Shown one piece after another: positions 50,553-60,704 of a DNA stretch of 64,000 bases. The notes beneath the pieces were generated by a model. The model ran no database searches and had not been told where the DNA came from. It was given only the letters and a program-made list of their open reading frames with translations. The translations under genes and the position numbers were made by a program. This stretch comes from Fasciolopsis buskii (lineage: Eukaryota > Platyhelminthes > Trematoda > Plagiorchiida > Fasciolidae). Location: the NCBI GenBank assembly GCA_008360955.1, contig LUCM01007679.1, forward strand, positions 136,772 through 200,771, given 5' to 3'. The stretch's first letter is position 1; the number at the start of each line of letters is the position of its first letter.

Positions 50553-51539
50553 GACATCCCTTTTTGGGATCTTAGTCCGGCTGAGGTAGTCGGCCTGAAA
50601 GGGCGCATTTTTCCGCACATATCCCAATATAATCTTCTTAAAACTTATTGTGATATGAGCATATATATAGATACTCATCTAATAGTATTCGCCTACCCAT
50701 CACAGTGAATTAACCAGTCTACGTTTGGTCGAGATAGTAGCATTGCTATGACAACACAGGTCAAAATGAGTTCAGTGTGATGCGCACAAAGTACACATTG
50801 GTGAACCAAACAGACATTATTGCTTTTGCATTTCATCTAGCTATTTGACTGTCGTAACTTGAAATGTCACGAGCAGATTACCACAGCTGAAAAAATGTCT
50901 TGAATCAAGGAAACCTTTAACCTGACGCGATTTCCCAAAGTATCATGAGCGATGAATACTTGCTGAAATATTGGTTAGTGAAATTGGTGATATCAACCCA
51001 TTGTTAATGGGTCTGTGTTTCTTCAGCAAAAGCTAGGAGTGATATAGAGACAAAACTATCGGTTACACCTTGTTCCACTGTAGTCATTATTCCCGGGTTC
51101 ATTGTGGTTGGAAGATGCCGCATTGTCCGTGTCTAACGTGGTTAGCGATTGGGAGAACTTCGGATCCCCCGAGCAGACACACCTTGCTAAACGATTATTC
51201 CAATCATACCAGTGTCTTTGTGATGGGAACTGCGCTCAGGAGCATCTCGTTATCAGAAAAATAAAATGATTCAACAAGGTTTCGCATCCCTTTCATCATG
51301 GGGTCTTCCATTGGAACATCGGATGCAGTCGATTTCGAAATCTGAAACATTCCTCTCCGAACTGCACCCAGTACGTGATTCCTAACCTGCACTAAGCTGC
51401 CTTTGCCACTCTGTCCAATCCTAGTGATACCAGGTGCATACTGATGGCCGGAATCATCTGAACGGTAAAAATGTACATGCGATATTGAGCCTGCTCTGGC
51501 AGAGCATACAAAACTTTCTAATTTTGACCAAGTATCAAG
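50553..51539 (+). repeat. 987-bp direct repeat, copy 2
   Basis: Starts with the same bases as copy 1 and ends at CCAAGTATCAAG before unique sequence. The arrangement (end of left sequence equals start of right sequence, N between) is what two unmerged overlapping contigs or haplotypes would give. A true tandem duplication remains possible. Confidence 0.95.
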
Positions 51540-52164
51540 TCAGTACTGCGAGGGCTTTGGTCTAGGGCACCCAGTTGGATGCTAAAATGCATTTTTTGCT
51601 CTTTTCTGCTACCCCACTGGGATCCTTATTAAAACAGATGCCGAGGCAAGAATACCGATAGTATAGTTAGAAACTACTGTCGTTCAACGTTTTTGAAGCA
51701 CCTAAGACTTTAAAGGAGTAATGCACATGAAAGATGAAACTACAATTCTTTTCGCTCTATCCAGTGCATGCAGTACATATTTGGCAGGTTCGAGAAAGTG
51801 CACGAGGTTGTCCCTTTAATATGTCACAACTTTTCGCCGCTAGTCATTCCGACGCCTAGATCTTGAAGACCTCCTAAAGTACTTTGCATTCTCTTGTTCA
51901 TGGCAAAGTCAAACACATTGGGAGGGATGGATCAACATTTTCGAACAGAGATGGTCATTCTGAATGAACTTGCTAGTTCAGTGTATACCATTATATAACC
52001 ATGGACATGCGAAAGCAGCGATGGCAGCAAATTCATGAATTTCTTTGTCAGCTAATTCCGGCTAAGAACCCCGACCGGCGGACAAATCCAACGGGAGTTT
52101 CAAGTAGGGGAATAGTATGCTTGCTTAGTGTCAGTGTGGAAAGTATGTTTGAAGCGGCTGGCAA
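51540..52164. other. No recognisable gene
   Basis: No convincing open frame or repeat. Confidence 0.45.
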
Positions 52165-52740
52165 AGTGTAGAAAATTGGTCGATTTTCCCTTCGAGGAAA
52201 TCCAGCTCGCTGATTCTGTTTTAAACAGTTTAACTAAGGGGAGTGAGCAGATCTCAAGGTGATTGTTAAGATCAGTGTTCCCTTCTTGAAGAACAACGCT
52301 CCAGTTATCACAAATCAAAGAGAAAATTCTTGAACCAATGCATCTCGGCCCAGGCTGAAAATAACATTCATCGAAACCGCCAATTTTCAAGTTCATTTGA
52401 ATGACATTTTCCTTGATATTTCAAGTGGTGCCGGCAAAAATTGTAGTTATTTGTCTCGGAGTAACTATGTTAGCCTGCAATCAGTTAAACTATCTTTTGA
52501 AATATTTGTTCCCGCAGCCAAGAATTTTGTTCTTGCCATGAGTGGCATTTCCGTTTTCGCCGCATATTATTCCACAAGATTAACTGCCCTGCCTTCAATG
52601 TCCCAAATTTTATCTCGCCATCCAATTTGCCCCGCCAATTTTCATTATCCTCGATCACGATTAGTCGTCTCTTTACTTTGTACGACTCGTCCTGTGTTAC
52701 TCATTTCCCAACTGTTTGAAACCTAGTGATTTTAACGCTC
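52165..52740 (+). pseudogene. Possible CR1-like LINE fragment (start of reverse transcriptase)
   Basis: A plus-strand reading gives FPFEEIQLADSVLNSLTKGS (about 52184-52243) and, after a frameshift, FLKNNAPVITNQREN (about 52286-52330). These resemble the LINE pattern of a short helix, the KSPGPD turn, then LLKELAPVIxxPL. Further on, CSYLSRSNYVSLQSV (about 52443-52487) resembles the SNYRPVSLTSV block. Order and spacing are right, but each match is weak and no catalytic block is visible. Confidence 0.35.
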
Positions 52741-53474
52741 CAAAAATAATCCAGTATCTTTGATGGACAGCTAATTTTGGACCACAGGCAAAATCTGCCC
52801 CCAAGTGCATTACTTTTCTGATTTCACTCGCTGGGCTCATCAGCAGTGTTGGTTGTAGCATGTCCGACGGTTATCGCTGATAAGTGATGCAAACAGACGA
52901 ATTGAGCAATGGTTCAGCAAGCAACGGAGGATGCAGTTTTCGGCGATGGTCATTGAGCGTCGGGTAAAATAGTGTCATCACTAACTCATGGACCGATGCT
53001 ACGCACGGAGATCAGAACGATCTACATTGGCTTACCATAGGTTCGTGTAGCGTCTACGGTGCTGGACGTCTTTGACACTTTACCACGTGAACTGTATCAG
53101 AAATTTGTACCACACATTAATGAGGAATTGCCTGAAAAAAATTGAGCAATTTATTCACTTTGTTTCTATGCTCAGCCGCTAAAACCCAGTATTGTGCTAA
53201 CCGGCTTGCATAGCCGAGATTCTGAACCTGAGAAGGCATGAGGTAAACCAAGCTGTGAAGTTGAACAACATTTACATCGATGTCCACCAATGAACCACTT
53301 CAAATATCAGACAGGCTATCATTGAGGGTTGTACATAGACAAAGAGGAAAGATTCGAGATATGTTGAATATAATAGAGGGAACTCTGTAAGGTATCCTCC
53401 TCATCGCTACTAACCCTGTTCAATGAAATAGGCGGGGTGGTCAAGATTACGCATGGTATAGTATATTACATCTT
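52741..53474. other. No firm feature; possibly decayed element sequence
   Basis: A short readable stretch near 53030-53140 (VLDVFDTLPRELYQKF) looks protein-like but matches nothing I can name. Confidence 0.35.
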
Positions 53475-53805
53475 TTGGACTTGCAGTTCACAGAAAATAA
53501 TCAAAGAACAATACCAGGGAGCCTGGCAACAGATCAACTGGTGTTCCGAAACAAAGCGCTCCATTCTGTCGGAATTACGGTGAGGAGGGTCTTAACGGAA
53601 GACTTTCTAATTCCCTTAGATGTTCTTTCGCTTAGTTTTCCGACGGATTTACTAGCCGAAGACGAATTTAGACCTGAAATGAAGAAAAATATTCTATGTT
53701 GCCTTGACTTACTGACCAAACAGACAATCGTGAAACTTCAGCTTTAGGAATATCGTCCTCTGAAGCTTGTTAGGTCACCGAGAAGCGTAAGCTGCCAAAC
53801 CAACT
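53475..53805 (+). pseudogene. PLE-3: possible Penelope-like reverse transcriptase fragment
   Basis: The 90-codon frame contains LTEDFLIPLDVLSLSFPTDL (about 53592-53651), resembling PLE motif A in the subgroup that reads SFDVVSLFTSIPxDLA. It then gives ILCCLDLLTKQTIVKLQL (about 53691-53744), a stop, and YRPLKLVRSPRS (about 53751-53786), resembling YxQxKGTPMGSPIS (motif B). Spacing between the two motifs fits. No YxDD or endonuclease follows, so it is a short dead fragment at best. Confidence 0.4.
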
Positions 53806-54929
53806 TCACTGTCACCATCTAGCTTAAACCACTTAGGAACGAATTTTTCATAGTTACCTACATCCGAATCTCCTGAATAGTTTACACAACAACGATATTT
53901 GCTTACCTGATTAGCCAGCATGATGTTTTCAACAGCTCCAATCGCAGTTTATTGACACATGCAATTTAGTAAGTCATTTACCTTACCGTTTGCAAGAATA
54001 AATGACCAAGTAGGTTGTGAATGTGTTGCACATTCGGTATCGTAAATGAAGCGCAACTGTTTTAATCCACCTTAGTTGAATACGGAATGGTGAACGCAAC
54101 ACGTTATGGAACTGGTGCCAGTGCTGTAATTACGAAAGGATATGTTTTAACAACCTTTACTACAACAAATCGAAAAGCATTGGAAGCAAATTGGTCGAAT
54201 GTTTCCGCCAGTCCATTTGCTTTTAGAATGATTGACAAACTCTGGCGAATGATTCCACAAATGGAATTTGCACTGTCTTCAGCGCGGGTTATTATTCACA
54301 TTTGTATTTCCACTGTCGTTGGCAAAACTGGAGGAAAGCAGTGACCACTGCCGGAGGCAGTTAATAAAACCGCACTAAATGTGAGCCAGATAAAATGTTG
54401 TGTCGTCCTGCTTTCAAAAAAGAGTGAAATGACAACACCAACAGCAATAACAACAACATCAGATAGTTTCTGTGCAAAATCTAGCCGAAATTACTATCCA
54501 TTGCAAATTTAGTTCCTACAAGTCGATAAAGAACACTTTCAGCGAGTAGTTTGCAACTGACGCTTGACTGTGTAAGAAAACCGAATTTTCGTTGCGGCCA
54601 AATTGCTCGAAAATGCCTATTTGAATGTGGGTTATAGGGAAAACGTTTATGTTTAGTAGTCAGATGGGAACCTGGGTCTGTAAAAGAAAATAGCTCAATG
54701 CTTACTATTCTCACCAATTTCACTATTTCATTGGTGAAGTGAGCTTGTTCAGTTATTCCATATAGGATATTAGAGATTACTCACGGAATGTGATAGTTAC
54801 TTTCTTCAGTCACGCACACGCCCACACGCAATTCCATACAAACGAGCTCCTATTTGGGCAATTATGCAGGCCAAACCACACGTGCTCCACCTGGACATTA
54901 CAAGCGATACGCGGCATAGCGATGACCAA
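53806..54929. other. No recognisable gene
   Basis: Frames of 85 and 80 codons (54087-54344 plus, 54481-54723 minus) are unrecognised. Decayed PLE-3 continuation cannot be excluded. Confidence 0.4.
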
Positions 54930-55480
54930 CATAGGCAAGTCCATTTGCTCTGTCACTTGCTGAAAATGGATCAGCTGCCGAAGATTACCAACTGACCTTT
55001 TTCAGTTTCCCCCGGTAGCGCCTGAAACACCTACTTGTTTGTTCACCACTTACGTCCTGGTCCGGTTGGTAAAAACTGATTCAGCTTTTTTTCTGTCGCC
55101 CTTCGAATCGCTGGCGTGTGCTCTCATTTTATCTGATTTTCTCCAGCGGCCCCCGCTATCTGATTGTTTTATTCCAATTCGGAAAGGTGATTCATTAATT
55201 TGTATTTATTATCTGGGTTCATCGGTTTTCTTAACTAAGTCAAACTGGCACGCGTTCCCTAATTCGTCTTTGATTCTGAAATGACAGTAATTTACACATT
55301 TTTCCCCATAGATTCAGCGAATGTCAATTCCTTCCTCTTACGATTGCGCAGTCCGATTGATTGTATTGTTTCTGCCCTAATATGCCACCTATCTTTCGTT
55401 CTTTATTTGGCTCTCCGCTCTATTGTTATTTTATTGTTTCTGAAACCAACAGTCACGATTTGACATTTGACTTCAAGTCC
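54930..55480 (+). pseudogene. Possible CR1/Rex-like LINE fragment (start of reverse transcriptase)
   Basis: LACALILSDFLQRPPLSDCF followed by IPIRKGDSLICIYYLGSSVF, in one frame between about 55105 and 55225, resembles the LINE pattern PLxxIFxxSLxxGxxPxDW...PIxKKGDxxxxxNYRPVSLxS. Upstream, LLCHLLKMDQLPKIT (about 54944-54990) fits the linker. No later motif was recognised with confidence. The sequence is T-rich, which increases the risk of chance hydrophobic matches. Confidence 0.4.
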
Positions 55481-55649
55481 ATTACCTGTAACTGTATAAA
55501 CGCACGTAGTGTATACAGTCGATAGGATACGGATTTAGTGACATTGGAAATCTGATGGGATAGCAGCTACACTGAACCAGTTAGTAGTTTACAATGTAGA
55601 AAATCTTTGTTTGGTTTCTCCATTTACCGACTTTTGGAACCCTCGCCAG

Positions 55650-57260
55650 AGTTAGGCCGCACCTAGGGAATATGAAGTCAACCAAATTTGTGGAATCCCA
55701 AAAGTGTATGGCAGCTAGAAAAATGATGAATTTCTCAGTGTTACACTTGTTTTCCTAGACGGCATCTGAAATATTTGCGAAAGGAAATGTCTAATATGGA
55801 AACAGTTGCAAGCTCAAATCCCCCCATTATGATCCACTGACAGCAAGTTGATATTCTCAAATTTTCCAAACTTGGCCCGTGAATCATCAAAAAAAGTTTT
55901 CTCGATCCAGATCAGAATCTTCCTGGGGTTCAAAGTGTCTAGAGAGAAGTGTGCACCGTTTGATGCTTCTATTTAAGTTTTCCAGAAAATGAAAGCAACT
56001 TTACTCGTGCAGGTTGCACGTGAAGGAACTTGCGTTCACTCAATCTGAGAAGACGTATTCATGTTATCGATGACGTCAGCCGGTCATATTGCTGAAAGTC
56101 AGCTCTCTGTTACTGACTTCTGTAAACATGTGTATGTGAAGTTCCACGGACCTCATACAGCCACAGTCAACTTGATCTGTTTGTCGACCACCTGCACGAC
56201 GATTTCAACGCAGGGTGTTGCATTTTTTGTTTACCATAATCAAATGGTTTCCCTTCAAGTGAATAAAACCATGCGAATATGACTTTCAAGATCCGATGAG
56301 TCTGTTGTTTTCACAGAAATACGCCTGCACGAAGTCCATTATAAATCATAGGAAAATCGTTTGTCATGCACAAATGGTTCTTGCAAAGATCTGCTTCCTC
56401 GTTTGTTTGATTTACCTGTTTACTTGGTTGCATTGTGTGAAAGATTATCACCCGGACAGATTCAGAGACTTTGATTTCGATGGTGAGTTAATCTCCCATC
56501 AAATAGTAGCGTTCATTATGCGATTCGATTGCAAATGAGATTGCCGATGAGAGCAAAATTCATTCATAAAATCAAATGCGTGGAATGCGACTACTGCCGT
56601 GTCGGGTAAACCGGGAGAAAAGCGACTACTCGAATTTATAGGCACAAACTAGCTGCACAAAGACATGATCCGATCTCCTATCCGTCTGCGAAAACCAATA
56701 AAGACACAAATTTGATCCGAATAACTTTGCGGTCCTGGATCAAACAACTACGAGGTACACGGGAGAATCTTTAGAATTCTGGCATTCTTCGAATAATGCA
56801 GTCAATAGATACATCGAATTTGATCCCGTTAACATTCCATTGAGAAGCAGAATACTCAGCTTATTAGGAGTACCGGAATTCAAGTCATGCAGACCCATAA
56901 TCACAAATATAAATCATTTATACGGATCTATCTGCGGAACTGAATCGCACGACATTCATATGATCGAAATAAAGCAACGGCACACAAAAAACGGTTTAAA
57001 TTCATCAGGTCAAGCGTTACTCTTTTGGGGTCAAAGGTCAAACCAGTGGAGATCAGATGGAAAGAGGATACACATTTACCAGGCTGAGATCTTTGTAGAA
57101 GCTCGAGATCAAAGTCAATGTCAACCGTGCAGTTGAAGAAGAATCCAAAAACTGGGTACTTGCACTGACGATGTCATCTCTACTTATGATGAACAATTTG
57201 GGACCGACATTTTAAATTTGTCTCCATGACTCCTAATAAATCGAACAACCGCTGCTATAA
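55650..57260 (+). pseudogene. PLE-2: Penelope-like element with GIY-YIG endonuclease remnant
   Basis: KFVGIPKVYG (about 55685-55715) matches the GLPKIHK block near the start of PLE reverse transcriptases. Near 56215-56280, GVAFFVYHNQMVSLQVNKT resembles the segment ending in the QxxGTPMGSP motif. The clearest part is the nuclease: KIKCVECDYCRVG, stop, TGRKATTRIYRHKLAAQRHD (about 56568-56667), where the normal core is CxxCxxxYIGQTGRxLxxRIxEH. After a frameshift it continues as HKFDPNNFAVLDQ-like sequence and ESLEFWHSSNNAVNRYIEFD (about 56766-56825), the usual PLE C-terminal extension. Codons around 57100-57240 may be a conserved 3' region. The catalytic YxDD block is not readable. This lineage differs from PLE-1 in its nuclease sequence. 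Confidence 0.68.
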
Positions 57261-59151
57261 AAAACAAACTTGTACAGATTTTGATTCCTTTTCTTCGCTC
57301 ATATGTTGAGATGAAAAAGTAGGAGCGCTATTACTTTCTCTTTTCTTCACTGGTAAGGGACGCGTGTAGTTTAGTAATGTCTTTACTCTCCTTAGATTAA
57401 CATGATTTTTCATTGACACTAATTTTGATGCTATTGATTCATCAAAGTCTACTCTGAGGAATTTCGCAGCCTTTTGTCACAACTTCCGTTGATTGATCGG
57501 AAAGTTTTGGTGGTAATTATAAATTATAGAAATAACAGCGCAGCAATACTGGAATACATCATCCACATGAAAGACAACATGATGATCAAATCGCAAGTAT
57601 GAGTTATTGCCCGTGATCAGAAATTATTTTGATATGTCAAAACCGAGGTTGAATATGGTTTCCTGTCCCACGGACGCAACTGTATGACATTGACTGCTTC
57701 AAACCGATATTCAATCCGCAAATTTTGATGACTACTCTAATACACTGAATGTTATATTACTATATGCAGTTAGTTCGATATTAATTTAATAATTATCAAC
57801 AAACAATGAAACATTTATAATACGGTTTTTTTGTTTTCTGCGAATTTGCAGTAAGTTTAACGGATGTCTTTCAAAGTATTGTTGTTCCGTTTTCCCGATA
57901 TACCGAGCTTTTGCGTATTACATTCTGCAAAACAAGGATTTAGCCAATTTTCGAATAATGTTATTGTTCCCATGGAAACAAAATAGATCACTGGACAGAC
58001 CTATGATAATTTGGTTTTTTTAGGCGGCAAGCACTTATCAACTAAATAGTTCAACATAATTGACGGCGGCTTTGACCGCACCAAATGCGACCTTGATCCC
58101 CCTGTTTCAGAAACTTGGTGCGATATGTGAACTGTTGCAAGAAAACATTTTATTTTCTTCAACAAATCAAATTTAAATCAAAAACGAAAACAGACCAACA
58201 CGAACGTATTCTGTTGTACACTTATTTGTTTCAATTTTTTCTGTGTAGTCTGTGTCAAGGAAAAAACGATTTCGAAAAAGATTATCCGTGCATTTGCCAG
58301 TTCACTCTTGGTTACAACTGGTGAGCATGACACCTAAGGGAACGGCCAACTTTTCGCTAAACTTTATTCAGATGTGCGCGCGTGCTAAGCGAACTCATGT
58401 ATGAACAAATCTGGTTACATTTTCCAAAGTGAACCGGTAAATATCATTGCTCCAAAAATTGTTTTTGTTCTACACTCTTAATTCGTGGACGAAAAAGTTT
58501 GATTTGAATTAAAATTATTCGGTTATACATTGAATGTAACCCAGGGCATTTGGACAATGTTCCATTCACAAAATGTTTGTTGTGGTCAGTCAGCAAACTT
58601 AATTTAGGACGGGAACCACTAGTATGTTGTTTTGTGTCCCATGAAAGTGTAAATTATTTCCTGACAAGTTGGTACCACGAAGGCCAGTTGGTACATTTTT
58701 GAAGCATCGTAGACAAGTGCTTATTAGGGAACTCCGGACGTAACCCGTTTTTATCAAAATATGAATACTTCATATCCTGAACAACCTATCCCTGGTCATC
58801 GCGTTTGTCAAAATTTTTGCAATTTTCCCCGACTTCACTGGAATGCAACGCAGACTAAGTTGCTAACGCACAACCTGGTTAAGCAAAGAAAGTAATACGT
58901 ACTACGGAGCTCAGTAGGTTATGGGGCATTGAGCAATAACACTGTAGCAATCGAAGAGGCACTGAATTTGTATAAATAGGTGTGTGTGTGACATGAATAT
59001 TACACGTACGCAGAATGGCCCCCTCGATATGCAGTCTGCCAAACCAAGTAATGATTCGATCTTAGGTCCAGTTGGTCAGTCGATGACAAGTCGAGAAGGA
59101 GTTGGGCTACCCATATGGAATCAACGTGATCTCCCGTGGTGATGATTGAAG
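57261..59151. other. No recognisable gene
   Basis: Short frames only (69 codons at most, 58115-58324), AT-rich, nothing recognised. Confidence 0.45.
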
Positions 59152-59350
59152 TATATTTTATCTTTTAACTTTTATCTTTGATCTTTTACTTCCTTCATTA
59201 ATGAACTAACAATGTGCATCGTTTTTCAGGGAGTAGGCCGCGGTCAACAGAAGACTGCCAAGTGGGAAAGTTTACCGATGGTGGGAGGATTCGAACTCGT
59301 GACCTTCATGTCCGAACGCCACGACGTTATCCGTTTGGCCACCGCTGGCT
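59152..59350 (-). mobile_element. tRNA-derived SINE, copy 3 (best preserved)
   Basis: On the minus strand: CAGCGGTGGCCAAACGGATA (A box TGGCCAAACGG), GTGGCGTTCGGACATGAA (looks like an anticodon arm with TCG in the loop), GAGTTCGAATCC (B box), a body with TTGACCGCGGCC, and a tail of AAGGAAGTAAAAG followed by repeats of the AAAGATAAAA type. Roughly 200 bp. The head resembles tRNA-Arg(UCG) in D-arm and anticodon-arm sequence. This is the copy that best defines the family's 3' end. Confidence 0.85.
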
Positions 59351-60704
59351 TTCGATATCATAGCACGCCGCTCCCCTACGTTTCTTTTGGTTAATGTGTT
59401 TGACCACTTTCCTCGACACAATACGAATTTACAGAGAAGCTCGTTTTCGGCGATTTTCAGTAATGCCACAGAAACACAAGATAAAACACACAGGTCTTAA
59501 TAGATTGGATATAAGGGACCAAATATATTTGGCGGTCCCAACCACTTAACGTTTCCTACCATGGCACGTTGTAATGGCATGATTGAAAGTCACCGGAGAA
59601 GGGACTTTGTCTCAGTTAGCTCGGTGGAACTTCTCAAACAGTTGAAATGTTCCTTTATCATAGTGGCTAAAGACAGAATATGTTTTATACAGTTCCTTGT
59701 TACGAAAACCAAAGACTTGGAACTTTCACCGATCACCAGTTTTTCAGTTGAATTTCCGAAATTTCAAGCCATACCAATGAATTGTTTAAGCGTTCTGATC
59801 GCATTTACTACGTTGAAATTATGCGCGGTTGCGGCCATTTGCAAAATTTGATTCGGAATTTCGCCAAGACGACAATGGTATATTGAACAGTGTTTTACAT
59901 AGAACAACGACAACAGTTTTTGGTATATGCACTTCCCGTAGTTGATGTGAGACGACCACAGCCGCTTTGGGCCAGTTCGTGACCATCCCAGGGTCATGGT
60001 TACGGGTCGATACCCCTCCGAGTGGTTGGGTGATAGTCTGTTGAGTTCCACCGTTTGTAGGTTTTGACTAGCATTCATAGACAACTGTGTCTTGAGCTGA
60101 CGGACATTTCCTTGTTTTCTTCCACAGTGATAAGTTTCAACTTTTCTCCTCGATAACCCTTCATTGTGCACTTCCATTGAGGTCAAGATGCACCGTCCAC
60201 TGCGCAGCTGATGGGAGCACCGATTTATACACAGGAATTTATTCTAGCTGCAAGTGATTTCGGTCATTACCGGGGCACACCTCCAATATACCGTCTACCG
60301 TTCTCAAAATTAATTTATACGAGTTGTGCACACTGGAGAAACTCGACATCCGAACGCGATCCCTGTAGACACGCAAATTCCACACATTACACTCAGAGAA
60401 TCCCGTTATTTAACCTAGTGTGTAGCAAATGAGCGGAATGACAAATAATAAAATTCAAGCAACTTCCGGACCCCAAGTTTCATGTTTGAGGATGCAAGTA
60501 AATCTCACGGTAACAGTTGGGCTCTCTTCTGTGCACATTATCCTATATTCTAGCCCAAATCGGTAAACCAAGAACCATGGCTTGGATACTGCCTATTTGC
60601 ATCTGTCTGGGTTTCCCGTGAATAGGCTCAACAAAACTTACGGCCACGTCCACTTCACATCCACCGGGAAACGATGCTAAAATCAATCGAATGGACACTT
60701 TTTT
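59351..60704. other. No recognisable gene
   Basis: A 140-codon minus-strand frame (59764-60186) has no domain I know. A GGGTCGATACCCC string near 60003-60015 resembles a B box but lacks a partner A box. Confidence 0.4.

Noticed and set aside
50217..50678. 153-codon minus-strand frame containing the N
   Set aside because: It crosses the contig-like junction, so it is a product of the join; the matching frame in the second copy is shifted by indels.
59764..60186. 140-codon minus-strand frame
   Set aside because: Composition is not clearly protein-like, no domain recognised, and it overlaps nothing supporting expression.
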